NCBI GenBank assembly: GCA_023398295.1
Contig: JAEWSL010000046.1
Span: 1 to 44,552 of the forward strand
Source of the DNA: Elusimicrobiota bacterium
GTDB taxonomy: Bacteria; Elusimicrobiota; Elusimicrobia; Elusimicrobiales; Elusimicrobiaceae
Length of the DNA: 44,552 nucleotides
Direction: 5' to 3'
Every line of letters begins with the position of its first letter. Positions within the stretch are counted from its first letter, which is position 1. A program made the position numbers and the translations under genes. Below are positions 31,451 through 39,908 of the stretch, piece by piece. The notes under the pieces are model-generated. The model had not been told where the DNA came from, searched no databases, and worked only from the letters and a program-made list of their open reading frames with translations.

Positions 31451-33202
31451 ATGGCTAAAAAGCTGATAGAAATATTGATAGAGCAAGGCAAAATCTCGCA
31501 GGAGAATCTTTCAAAAGCCACCTTGCACGCCAATCAAAATAATATGTCCGTAACGGACGCTTTGGTGGCGCTGGGTATTTTGAAAGAAGAGGACGTGATC
31601 ATTGCTTTATCAAAACAGCTTGCAGTTCCCTACGCCAGCAGGGATAACGGCATTTTAGTTCCTGAAAAGGACCAAAATTTAGCTAATTTCATAACTGAGA
31701 AGTATGCTAGAGATAATCTGGTTCTTCCTCTTTTTGCTGAGGACGGTTCTCTGGCGGTAGCTATGAACGATCCTTCCAACGTGTTTTTAATTGACAATTT
31801 GAAAATGATGACGGGGCTTGAAATACAGCCCTTCATCGCAAGCAAGTCGCAGCTGTTTACGGCCCTGGATAGTTTTTACTCCAAGAAAAACGTGCTGGAA
31901 CAGGTGATATCGGAAAAGATTGACGAAAAAGAAGACCAGGCCGTGGAAGGACAGGAAAACCTGGCCGAGCTTGCCAGCCCCGAAGGCAAACTGGATCTTG
32001 ATAAAGATACGGTGACGGGCCCGGGTTCTCACCACATGAAACTGGTCAACGCTATTTTAAGGCAGGCTATGGGGGAAAGAGCTTCCGATATCCATTTGGA
32101 ATTGTTTGACGAACGCGTCAGCCTGCGTTTCAGGATAGACGGTTCGCTGTATGAAAGGGCTTCGCCTCCGCGCGAGTCGGTGGCGGCTATTATATCTCGT
32201 ATCAAGATTTTATCTAAACTGGACATCGCGGAAAAGCGTCTGCCGCAGGACGGCAGTTTTGCCGTAAGGTTTCATAACAGGACCATTGAGCTGCGCGTTT
32301 CCGTTTGCCCCACGGTGTTCGGCGAGAAACTGGTTCTCCGTATTTTGGATAAAGGTACGGCGGAACTTAACATTGACAGGCTGGGTTTTGAGCCCCGCCA
32401 GAAAAAAGACTTTTTGGAAGCGGCTGCCATGCCGCACGGCTTAATATTTCTGACAGGCCCGACCGGTTCGGGCAAAACCACCACGCTTAACGCGGTTCTT
32501 ACAACTATTAAGACGGTGGAACTTAACTATATGACGCTTGAAGATCCTGTTGAGTACAAGCTTACGGGTATCAGTCAGGTGCAGGTAAAACCGCAGATAG
32601 GATTAACTTTTGCCGCGGGCCTGCGTTCTTTCCTGCGTCAGGATCCGGACGTTATTCTAGTAGGCGAGGTTCGCGACTCTGAAACGGCCGAAGCCTGCCT
32701 TAAAGCGGCGCTTACGGGCCACTTGGTGCTTTCAACTTTGCATACAAACGAGGCTATCGGCGCCGTTCCTCGTATCATAGATATGGGTGTGGAGCCGTTT
32801 TTGCTTTCAAGCAGTTTAGCTTTAGTGGCTGCCCAACGTCTTGTAAGGGTGCTGTGTCCTTATTGCAAGATACCGTATGTTCCCTCTCCTACGATAGTGG
32901 AACAGGCCTTAAAAGAATCGGCTCTGCCCGAGAGGGAAAAAGGAACATGGACATTCTTTAAGGCGCATGGCTGTCCCAAATGTGCGGGCACGGGATATAA
33001 AGGCAGAAAAGCTATTTACGAAGTTTTTAAGATTAACGAAGCCATGCGCAACACGATATATAAGACTAAAGACCTTATAGAATTAAGGGAGTCCGCTATG
33101 TCAACAGGCGCGTGGAATTTAAGGGCCAGCGGGTGGAGAAAAGCCGTCAAAGGCATAACTTCCGTAGAGGAAGTGCTCTCCGTTACGACGGCCATAGAGT
33201 AA
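31451..33202 (+). CDS. pilB: PilB/GspE-type assembly ATPase
   Basis: 583 residues. N-terminal GspE-N/MshEN domain (about 1-150, LIEILIEQGKISQENLSKA), Walker A GPTGSGKTT at 336-344, Asp box and Walker B (DPDVILVGEVRDSETA), His box, and a zinc-binding module (VLCPYCK ... HGCPKCAGTGYKGR). It hydrolyses ATP at the cytoplasmic face of PilC to extrude pilin. No PilT retraction ATPase is present in the window, so the system could be a non-retracting pilus or a type II secretion-like pseudopilus, with pilT possibly elsewhere. AAGGA lies upstream of the ATG. Confidence 0.94.
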   Translation: MAKKLIEILIEQGKISQENLSKATLHANQNNMSVTDALVALGILKEEDVIIALSKQLAVPYASRDNGILVPEKDQNLANFITEKYARDNLVLPLFAEDGSLAVAMNDPSNVFLIDNLKMMTGLEIQPFIASKSQLFTALDSFYSKKNVLEQVISEKIDEKEDQAVEGQENLAELASPEGKLDLDKDTVTGPGSHHMKLVNAILRQAMGERASDIHLELFDERVSLRFRIDGSLYERASPPRESVAAIISRIKILSKLDIAEKRLPQDGSFAVRFHNRTIELRVSVCPTVFGEKLVLRILDKGTAELNIDRLGFEPRQKKDFLEAAAMPHGLIFLTGPTGSGKTTTLNAVLTTIKTVELNYMTLEDPVEYKLTGISQVQVKPQIGLTFAAGLRSFLRQDPDVILVGEVRDSETAEACLKAALTGHLVLSTLHTNEAIGAVPRIIDMGVEPFLLSSSLALVAAQRLVRVLCPYCKIPYVPSPTIVEQALKESALPEREKGTWTFFKAHGCPKCAGTGYKGRKAIYEVFKINEAMRNTIYKTKDLIELRESAMSTGAWNLRASGWRKAVKGITSVEEVLSVTTAIE

Positions 33203-33229
33203 GCAAAATAAAACGGAAGGGGTGGAACA

Positions 33230-34471
33230 ATGCCTAGATTCAATTATGTAGCCCAAGACAGAAGCGGGCGCAACTACAAAGCTTTCATTGACGCAGAAAG
33301 CAAAGAGAAGGCTGTTGATTATCTGCAAAGCAAGGGCATACTTGTTTTGGAAATATCTTCGGTATTCCGCAAAGATGTTTTTGGCTCTTTTTTTAAGAGC
33401 GCTCACTCCATAGGAACCGTAAGGGTAAAAGGCCACGTTATGGCGTTCTTCGCCGAGCAGCTTGCAACCCTTATTGCAGGCGGCGTGCCTTTGGTGCGCG
33501 CGATATCGCTTTTGGGCGAATATTCCACAGACAAACATTTGGGCCCCGTTCTTTTGGCTATTGCAAGGGACGTTGCCTCCGGCAACTCCATGCACGGCGC
33601 GCTGTCCAAATTCCCTAAAGTTTTTGACCATACATGGCTTGCCATGGTGCAGGCGGGCGAAGTGGGCGGGCACTTGGCGGAAGCTCTTTTGCAGGTTGCA
33701 AAATACGTAAAATCCACCGACAGCTTAAAAAGCAAGATTATAACGGCTATCACTTATCCTGCTATTTTGCTTCTTATGTCTTTGGGTGTGCTAACGTACT
33801 TTGTCGTCGGCATAGTTCCTACTTTTGCCTCAATATTTAAGGACTTTGACATGAAGCTGCCCGCGCTTACTTTACTGGTGCTTTCGGTTTCCACCGCTGT
33901 AAGGGAGCATTTATTTTTGGTGCTTTTCGGCATAATAGCGTTGATAGCGGGTTTTATAATGGCTATTTCAACGCCGACGGGCAAATATATGTGGCACAGG
34001 TTTCACCTCAAGGTGCCTCTTTTCGGTTCGTTTATAAGCAATATTTATTTTGAAAGAATACTTTCCACAATGGCTACGCTGCTTACCAGCGGCGTCAGCA
34101 TTATCAACGTGCTTAACGTTATGGAAGAAGCTTTTGAAAGCAATATTATCATTCAGAAAGCGCTTGTTGCGGCAAAGAGGGACGTTTCCACCGGCAAAAG
34201 TATTTCGGAAAGCTTTAGAAAGACGGGCGTTTTCCCCGGGCTTATGACTGAAATGATGCTGATGGGCGAGGAATCCGGCCGTCTGCCTCACATTTTAGAC
34301 ACGCTTTCAAAGTTTTATACTGAGCAGATAAATCAGTTTATAGCGCGCTTCAGTTCTTTGATAGATCCTATTTTGATTGTCGGCATCGGTTCTATTATTG
34401 CGGTAGTTGTGCTGTCAATATTTATGCCTATCTTCAAAATGTCGCAAATCGGTATGTCCAGCGGCGGTTAA
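33230..34471 (+). CDS. pilC: PilC/GspF-type inner-membrane platform protein
   Basis: 413 residues, normal length. Two T2SSF repeats: FFAEQLATLIAGGVPLVRAI (about 70-90) and ILSTMATLLTSGVSIINVLNVM (about 275-295), each followed by a helical bundle. There are three membrane segments (ITYPAILLLMSLGVLTYFVV, HLFLVLFGIIALIAGFIMA, PILIVGIGSIIAVVVLSIFMPIF). It anchors the ATPase and the growing pilus. A GGAAGGGG site precedes the ATG. It sits directly between the ATPase and the pilin genes. Confidence 0.94.
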   Translation: MPRFNYVAQDRSGRNYKAFIDAESKEKAVDYLQSKGILVLEISSVFRKDVFGSFFKSAHSIGTVRVKGHVMAFFAEQLATLIAGGVPLVRAISLLGEYSTDKHLGPVLLAIARDVASGNSMHGALSKFPKVFDHTWLAMVQAGEVGGHLAEALLQVAKYVKSTDSLKSKIITAITYPAILLLMSLGVLTYFVVGIVPTFASIFKDFDMKLPALTLLVLSVSTAVREHLFLVLFGIIALIAGFIMAISTPTGKYMWHRFHLKVPLFGSFISNIYFERILSTMATLLTSGVSIINVLNVMEEAFESNIIIQKALVAAKRDVSTGKSISESFRKTGVFPGLMTEMMLMGEESGRLPHILDTLSKFYTEQINQFIARFSSLIDPILIVGIGSIIAVVVLSIFMPIFKMSQIGMSSGG

Positions 34472-34492
34472 TTTGACGGCGGAGGGGGCCTT

Positions 34493-35113
34493 ATGAGTAA
34501 AAGAGGTTTTACTTTAATTGAGGTATTGGTGGTGGTGGTTTTTATAGCGATAGTGTCAATGGTTGCTTTTCCTTCGTACAAAAAGGCAAAAGCGATTTCG
34601 GCTAATGATGCTGCGCGCGTCAAGCTTTTGGAACTGGCGACGGCTGTTATGATGTATAATGAATCCGATAATATGGACTCAGACGGCAAATTTCATAAAG
34701 TAGCCGGCGATTTTGACGGCAATCGTCCAGTTGCTCCTACAGACTCTATGTATACCTATGAATCTCTGATGGACCTTTTTGACGATACTACAAACGACAC
34801 AAATAACACACCGTATCTTGCCAATAAGGACAGCTGGTATCCCGCCAACGGTGTTTTTGGGGATTTTAACGGATACCACTACATTGTTTGCGTGAGAGAG
34901 GCCGGTATAGATCAACCGGATGCTGTCTGTGATACCGATAAAGTAGCTGTAATGATTCTTAAGAATAATTTAGCGGGAGACCACAGATTTAATTATGAGC
35001 CTGCCAATGCTACAGGGAAAGGTATTGCGTGGGTTTCCTGGGATAATCCCGGCAAGGTTCAGGTTGACTACGATATGAAAAAGGACGTCAGCTTAAAATC
35101 GGTCGGATCGTAA
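34493..35113 (+). CDS. Type IV pilin / pseudopilin 1, possible major subunit
   Basis: 206 residues. A short leader MSKRG is followed by the prepilin N-terminal helix FTLIEVLVVVVFIAIVSMV with Glu5, so it is cleaved and methylated by a PilD-type peptidase. The globular part is Asp/Asn-rich and has a cysteine pair (YHYIVCVREAG ... AVCDTD). Being the first pilin gene, with a GGAGG site and a complete consensus, it is the best candidate for the main subunit. The prepilin peptidase gene is not in the window. Confidence 0.88.
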   Translation: MSKRGFTLIEVLVVVVFIAIVSMVAFPSYKKAKAISANDAARVKLLELATAVMMYNESDNMDSDGKFHKVAGDFDGNRPVAPTDSMYTYESLMDLFDDTTNDTNNTPYLANKDSWYPANGVFGDFNGYHYIVCVREAGIDQPDAVCDTDKVAVMILKNNLAGDHRFNYEPANATGKGIAWVSWDNPGKVQVDYDMKKDVSLKSVGS

Positions 35114-35122
35114 GGAGATTTT

Positions 35123-35665
35123 ATGCAAAAGCTTATGATAAAAAATAAGGGCTTTACACTTATAGAGTTGTTGGTTACAATATTAATAGTATCCATTTTG
35201 GCTACATATTCTATTTTGGCGTACAGGAATTCTATTTTTGAATCTGAAAATAAATACGCCAAGGCAAAATTGGAAGTTATCAATGCCGGTATTGAGCGCA
35301 TGGAGGCAGAATACCCTGGTGCTTTTGCTGCATTTATAAGTCAGGGAGATAATAAGTTTACAAGCGAAAGTAAGTCCTGCCGCTTTACGGAAGATGGCGC
35401 AAATAAGGGCAAATTTTATCCGCACCCGAACGCTTTGATATCCTGCGGTTTTGTGCCGCAGATTGAATTTGACGCTGATTCATTAAAATATAACTTCTTT
35501 CTTAACAAAGAGGGAGATGAATGCGCCATTGCAGCGGAAGGCGGCGCGACGACAAATTGCAATAAGAAAGTTTTTATGAGGCCTAAGCCCGAGGCAAAAA
35601 CGGGCAGAGATACGGATTACTGCGCTTGTATTGACAGAAGGGGACGCGCCTATGACGGTTCATAA
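35123..35665 (+). CDS. Pilin-like protein 2
   Basis: 180 residues, leader MQKLMIKNKG then FTLIELLVTILIVSILATYS. The ATG at 35123 has AAGGAG five nt upstream; ATG 35135 is too far from it. There are six cysteines (SKSCRF, LISCGF, DECAI, TNCNK, DYCACIDRRG). The C-terminal DYCACIDRRGRAYDG matches the end of the next protein (GYCAWIASDGTLDD), so the two are probably duplicates. The 3' end overlaps the next start by 14 nt. Confidence 0.87.
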   Translation: MQKLMIKNKGFTLIELLVTILIVSILATYSILAYRNSIFESENKYAKAKLEVINAGIERMEAEYPGAFAAFISQGDNKFTSESKSCRFTEDGANKGKFYPHPNALISCGFVPQIEFDADSLKYNFFLNKEGDECAIAAEGGATTNCNKKVFMRPKPEAKTGRDTDYCACIDRRGRAYDGS

Positions 35666-36170
35666 GACTGTAAAAAAGAACGGGTTTACTTTACCGGAAT
35701 TGCTTGCGGTTATGGCAATTATGGCGATACTTGCTGCGGTAAGTTCGCCTTTTATCCGCGGCTATATAAGGGACGCCGGCAATGAAAAAGCAAAAAGTAC
35801 TTTGCGTCTTATTGCCGTAGGATATAAAAATTTTATTTACGAGCACCAGACGCGCAGCAACGGTTTATCTATGCAAGGAAGGCTTAATACCAACTCTGAC
35901 GAGTGTCCCGAAGAATTAAGCGGGGCATTATCGTCCGAGTATTTAATAGGCTGCCATTATGTGTCAAACATAAGCTGGGAAGCTTATGATAAGAGATACG
36001 AGTTTTATGTCGGCTCTGCAGCTCAATGCTGCACGGAAGGGCCCGAAGACGCATGGGCCTGCATGAAGGGCGCTGCGCAAGAAGGCGATTATAAAACGGG
36101 CTACTGCGCATGGATTGCCTCCGACGGTACGCTTGACGATAATAAAGAAGATGAAGAAGCGGGCACTTAG
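35652..36170 (+). CDS. Pilin-like protein 3
   Basis: 172 residues from ATG 35652, chosen for its AAGGGGA site; an in-frame upstream TTG at 35631 is less likely. Leader MTVHKTVKKNG, then FTLPELLAVMAIMAILAAVSSPF: Glu5 is kept and a proline sits at position 4. There are six cysteines (DECPE, IGCHY, QCCTE, WACMK, GYCAW). It starts inside the preceding gene, so translation is coupled. The C-terminus is acidic. Confidence 0.86.
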   Translation: MTVHKTVKKNGFTLPELLAVMAIMAILAAVSSPFIRGYIRDAGNEKAKSTLRLIAVGYKNFIYEHQTRSNGLSMQGRLNTNSDECPEELSGALSSEYLIGCHYVSNISWEAYDKRYEFYVGSAAQCCTEGPEDAWACMKGAAQEGDYKTGYCAWIASDGTLDDNKEDEEAGT

Positions 36171-36181
36171 GCGGTATTATT

Positions 36182-36640
36182 ATGAATAATAAAAAAGGCT
36201 ACACTATAGTAGAAGCTTTGATTGCCATGCTTTTGGTGGCAATAGTGGTGGGGGGCATATTCTCCGCGCTGATGGCCGCGCGCCGCGCTATTAGCGAGCC
36301 GAGCTCCCGAGAAGACACCTATTTTACCGCCGAGGACATTTTGAATACTATGCGGGCGTGCACTTCTGCAAAAAGTATGGACGAAAATCCCATGAACAGC
36401 GATTACCTTGAAAAATGCGGGCAAATGCTGTCCTCCGGCGCGCAGGTAAGAGAGATGTTTGAAGTCGGAGAGCATACTAATATTGCCGACGATAAGCTGC
36501 CAGAAAGTTGTACGGGCAACTCTTCAATAACTTATACCGTCACAAGTTTACCCGTAGCCGATCCCGACAGCAACGAGCAGCTTGCCCCTTTGTCTCAAAT
36601 TGATCTCCATATAGTCTGCAACAAGGGGACGAAACTATGA
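36182..36640 (+). CDS. Pilin-like protein 4 (PilV/GspI type)
   Basis: 152 residues; leader MNNKKG then YTIVEALIAMLLVAIVVGGIFSALMAARRA. Tyr replaces Phe1, Glu5 is present, and VEALIAMLLVAI is typical of PilV/GspI minor pseudopilins that start pilus assembly. Four cysteines lie in the globular part. A weak site precedes the ATG; the stop overlaps the next ATG (ATGA). Confidence 0.85.
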   Translation: MNNKKGYTIVEALIAMLLVAIVVGGIFSALMAARRAISEPSSREDTYFTAEDILNTMRACTSAKSMDENPMNSDYLEKCGQMLSSGAQVREMFEVGEHTNIADDKLPESCTGNSSITYTVTSLPVADPDSNEQLAPLSQIDLHIVCNKGTKL

Positions 36641-37251
36641 CGAGCAAAAAAGGTTTTACCTTAATGGAACTTTTGGTAGCCGTGTTTATAAGCGGTATGG
36701 TTACCGTTGCTTTGGCGGCGGTGTGGAGGGCGGCCTCCCTTCAAACTTCGCAAAGCCAGCGCCAGACTATCCTTAAAAATAATGTGACTATATTTTTGAG
36801 AGAGATGCACAGAAATATATCCGAGGCCGATATCATATTTTTCCCTTCGCCCGAGAATAATAACAAGGAATATATAATCGGCGGCAGGAGGGTTTATAAA
36901 ATTGATAAGGAGAATTGGAGCGCTTACTGCCTTTCAGAGGATAGCCGCCTTTATCAGTGCAACGGTGAAGATTTGTCAGAGCCCAAATTTTTTAATTATT
37001 GTTATGAGGACGAAAAGATTTATTATCAAGAAGCCAGCAAAGGCGGCACTTCGGGCACTATAGACAGTCTTGATACTTTTACTTGCAGCAGCGGCACAGT
37101 AGTGCTGACAAACGTTACATATTTTAACGTTAAAGCTTTAGATAATGCTACCTTTGAAGTCGCCTTAAAAATAAATAAAGATTTCGGGGACGGTACAACG
37201 CCGATAAAACTTAGTATTATAAAAGAATTTACATCCGCAGGGGGATTATAA
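36637..37251 (+). CDS. Pilin-like protein 5 (PilW/GspJ type)
   Basis: 204 residues; leader MTSKKG then FTLMELLVAVFISGMVTVALAAVWRA, the form found in PilW/GspJ minor pseudopilins. The globular part has cysteines (AYCLSED, YQCNGED, NYCYED, FTCSSG). Start overlaps the previous stop by ATGA. Confidence 0.85.
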   Translation: MTSKKGFTLMELLVAVFISGMVTVALAAVWRAASLQTSQSQRQTILKNNVTIFLREMHRNISEADIIFFPSPENNNKEYIIGGRRVYKIDKENWSAYCLSEDSRLYQCNGEDLSEPKFFNYCYEDEKIYYQEASKGGTSGTIDSLDTFTCSSGTVVLTNVTYFNVKALDNATFEVALKINKDFGDGTTPIKLSIIKEFTSAGGL

Positions 37252-37253
37252 AG

Positions 37254-37661
37254 ATGTTTATAAGTATGAGGAACAGAAAAGGCTCCGCCTTAATGCAGGT
37301 TTTGGTACTGGGCAGCGTAATAGCTACTATAGTGCTTTTGGTTTTAAGGTTTGCCATGTCGCGCACTACAAATGTGGTAAAAACAAAACGCAGAGTGGTG
37401 TCCAAAGCGGTTGCGGAGGCGTGTTATGCCCAAATAAACGCTATTATAACGGCGCGTGAACTTGCGGGGAAGCCTCTTGTAACTTTTGACAGTGAAAACA
37501 AGCCTAAAAATCTAAGCTGTACTGTCGGCCCAAAAACTTATACCGTAACAATTCAAAGCCGTACCTGCGAAGGCGTAAATAATGCCAGCAGTCCCTGTTT
37601 CCAATATAGTATGGATGTTGACATGAAAGAGATAGAAAATAGACAAAATATATGGCAGTAG
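37254..37661 (+). CDS. Pilin-like protein 6 (PilX/GspK type, no Glu5)
   Basis: 135 residues. After MFISMRNRKG comes SALMQVLVLGSVIATIVLLVLRFAM: position 5 is Gln rather than Glu, as in tip-type GspK proteins that lack Glu5 and cap the pseudopilus. KGSALMQVL resembles the RGSALLVVL start of PilX/GspK. There are four cysteines in the globular part. GGGGG lies upstream of the ATG, and the next feature is the operon terminator. Confidence 0.8.
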   Translation: MFISMRNRKGSALMQVLVLGSVIATIVLLVLRFAMSRTTNVVKTKRRVVSKAVAEACYAQINAIITARELAGKPLVTFDSENKPKNLSCTVGPKTYTVTIQSRTCEGVNNASSPCFQYSMDVDMKEIENRQNIWQ

Positions 37662-37689
37662 AGAGTAGCTTTTCCTGTTTTGTATCTGA

Positions 37690-37725
37690 AAATCCGATTG
37701 TTCTGTGAGGGGCAATCGGATTTTT
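37690..37725 (+). terminator. Terminator of the pilus operon
   Basis: Stem 37690-37700 with 37713-37723, 11 bp, 12-nt loop, followed by a T run. It ends the unit that starts at about 25200. Confidence 0.9.
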
Positions 37726-37759
37726 AGATAAAATTTTTGATATGCGAAAGTAGAAAAAG

Positions 37760-39208
37760 ATGAAACACTTTTTTGTTTTTTTGCTGGCGCTTTTCTTAAT
37801 CGGGCTGATAGTTTTTACGGCCGCCGGCGGCGGTGCAGATAAAATAACAAGTCTGTATCATTCCGTATACAACAAAACGGTTTCGGCCTTAAAACTCGGG
37901 CAGGAAAGCGCTTTGCAGCGTTACGAAGACAAAAAGGCAAGCGCGCGCGCCGTTGATTCCGATTATAAATACGCAGAGCAGTCCCCCGCCGCTCTTTCGG
38001 AAATTCTTACGGAAAGTATTTCTTCTTCTTCGGCTTTAAGTTCTTCGCAAACGGCTGCCTCTTCAGGAAAAGATTTTGCGGGAGCTTTTTTGGAAAATAA
38101 AAATATAGAGGATACTAAGCCGCTTCCGGATTCTGCGCCGGCTCCCGCGGATATTCCTTATGTAGAGCAGACGCCCTCTCCGCTTTTGCGCCGCGGGGAG
38201 AAGCAAAATCCTTATTCCGACAATACGGGCATCGCCTGGATTGACAGTTCGTCCTCCCATTTCAATTTGAAGGTGGAGCCGCATAATAAAATCATCATGA
38301 CGCCCAATTTGGGCATGCGCTTTGAAACCGTTTACCAGATATTAAACAGAAATATATCCTGGATGCTGGGCGGGAAAGCTTCCGTTTACGTCTACCAGAA
38401 TAAGCCGGATTTTTTGAAGTACGAGCCTTCTGCGGCGGCGTGGTCGGGGGCGTTTTACTCGGCTTCGCAAAACCGCATCGTTATGTATGACGAACCTAAT
38501 AATACCAATAAAATGATATCGCATTTTATGCATGAGCTTACGCACCTCTTCGTCCAAAACTTTTTTAATCCGCCCGACAGGAAAATTGACGTTGAACCTC
38601 CGATATGGCTAAACGAAGGCCTTGCCGTTAATATGGAAGATATCGCCATAAACAACAACGGCGGCGCGTGGAACGAAGACTTGGTCTATGCCGTTATAAG
38701 CCCGCCTACGCGCGGAACAAGCGCTTCCGCGCGCGAAATAGGCGGCACTGAAGTAGCCACATTGCAGACGGTTAACAGTCCGCTGTCCTTAGGCGCGCGC
38801 GCAAGAATGTTTAATACAAATCAGGGAATAAAGTTTCAAAACTTCCGAGATTTTGTGAAAATGGAATCCTATGATAAAGCCGAAAAAGCGAACCTGACGG
38901 ACATTTGGTATTTTCAGGCTTTTGCGATGGTGAGATTTCTGTTTCGTCCCGACGAAAGCGTGCAGCCCAAAAAGCGCATGCAGTTTGAGTATTTTACAAA
39001 ACTGCTCTCGGATATAGAGGAAAAAAAGGACGCAAACGGCAAACCTCTTCGTAACGCCCGCGGCCAGATTATGCTTCAAAGAACGTCGCTTGAAACGGCT
39101 CTTAACAAAGCCTACGGCTTTAAGGATACCGATGATTTTGAGGATAAATTTTGGCCCTGGCTCTATCAGTATCAAGACGATCAACTCTCGCGCAAGCAGT
39201 CCGATTAA
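37760..39208 (+). CDS. Membrane-anchored gluzincin-type zinc protease (peptidase MA-like)
   Basis: 482 residues. N-terminal membrane helix (FVFLLALFLIGLIVFTAAGG), a Ser/Ala/Pro-rich linker to about 150, then a protease domain: HELTH at residues 258-262 and NEGLA with Glu286 as likely third zinc ligand, preceded by the YDEPNN...HFMHELTH context common in peptidase MA-like families. It would act on the periplasmic side. Substrates are unknown; proximity to the pilus operon and to cell-wall genes is suggestive only. The Shine-Dalgarno is poor (GAAAG) and the promoter is not clear (TAAAAT near 37729). It ends at a bidirectional terminator. Confidence 0.85.
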   Translation: MKHFFVFLLALFLIGLIVFTAAGGGADKITSLYHSVYNKTVSALKLGQESALQRYEDKKASARAVDSDYKYAEQSPAALSEILTESISSSSALSSSQTAASSGKDFAGAFLENKNIEDTKPLPDSAPAPADIPYVEQTPSPLLRRGEKQNPYSDNTGIAWIDSSSSHFNLKVEPHNKIIMTPNLGMRFETVYQILNRNISWMLGGKASVYVYQNKPDFLKYEPSAAAWSGAFYSASQNRIVMYDEPNNTNKMISHFMHELTHLFVQNFFNPPDRKIDVEPPIWLNEGLAVNMEDIAINNNGGAWNEDLVYAVISPPTRGTSASAREIGGTEVATLQTVNSPLSLGARARMFNTNQGIKFQNFRDFVKMESYDKAEKANLTDIWYFQAFAMVRFLFRPDESVQPKKRMQFEYFTKLLSDIEEKKDANGKPLRNARGQIMLQRTSLETALNKAYGFKDTDDFEDKFWPWLYQYQDDQLSRKQSD

Positions 39209-39227
39209 ATCTTTGTGTTTTGAAAAT

Positions 39228-39260
39228 AAAAAAACGGCGTATTTTAATACGCCGTTTTTT
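39228..39260. terminator. Bidirectional terminator between protease gene and TPR lipoprotein gene
   Basis: Stem 39234-39242 with 39247-39255, extended by A and T runs on the two sides, between convergent genes. Confidence 0.92.
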
Positions 39261-39278
39261 TGCTGTTAAAGCGGAGAT

Positions 39279-39869
39279 TTATTTATATTCTTCTTTAAGT
39301 TCAAGGTCGGCTTTTTTATAATCGTCTATGGCCAAAGAGGTTTTACCCAGTTTTTCATAGGCGAGTCCGCGCAGATAGTAAAGCAGTTTTGTCTGACGCA
39401 GGGCAAGGCCTTTTTGGTATTCCTCAAGGGCGGCCTGATATTTATCCTGCTTCATATAAACGCTGCCCAGGGCTATAATAGCTTCCACATTGGAAGGATT
39501 TAGCTCCAAGGCTTTCTTTAATATAATAACCGCCTGGTCGTACTTTTCGTAAGAAGCGTAAGCAGATCCAAGAGCGCTGTAAGCCTCGCTTCTGTAAGGC
39601 TCGGCCCGGCGGACTTTATCAAAATCTTCTATTGCTTTTGAAAAGTCGCCCAAAGCGAAATAGGACATGCCCCTGCCGCTGTAAGCCTCAATATTGTCGG
39701 GATCTTTTTCCAAAGCTTTGTTGAAGTAAGAAACAGCTTTTTCGCGGTTGCCTTTTTTGTATTGCACTTCGCCCATGGCCTGATAGTCTATGGAAGTCTT
39801 AGGGCTTAGCGCGCCGCACCCCGCCAGCAGGAAAGCGCAAAGCGCCAAAGGCATAAAATTCTTGAACAT
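39279..39869 (-). CDS. TPR-repeat lipoprotein
   Basis: 196 residues. The signal peptide ends in LLAGC (lipidated Cys18). Four to five TPR units follow (QYKKGNREKAVSYFNKALEKDP, SYFALGDFSKAIEDF, AYASYEKYDQAVIILKKALELNP, VYMKQDKYQAALEEYQKGL). This layout is that of PilF/PilW pilotins, which help assemble the PilQ secretin, and of other envelope TPR lipoproteins. A pilotin role is possible given the pilus operon nearby but not shown. AAGGAGGG precedes the ATG. It lies 39 nt after asnS, in one transcript. Confidence 0.9.
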   Translation of the reverse strand: MFKNFMPLALCAFLLAGCGALSPKTSIDYQAMGEVQYKKGNREKAVSYFNKALEKDPDNIEAYSGRGMSYFALGDFSKAIEDFDKVRRAEPYRSEAYSALGSAYASYEKYDQAVIILKKALELNPSNVEAIIALGSVYMKQDKYQAALEEYQKGLALRQTKLLYYLRGLAYEKLGKTSLAIDDYKKADLELKEEYK

Positions 39870-39908
39870 AAAAACCCTCCTTAAACTGCAAATTGCGTAA
39901 TATTGCGG

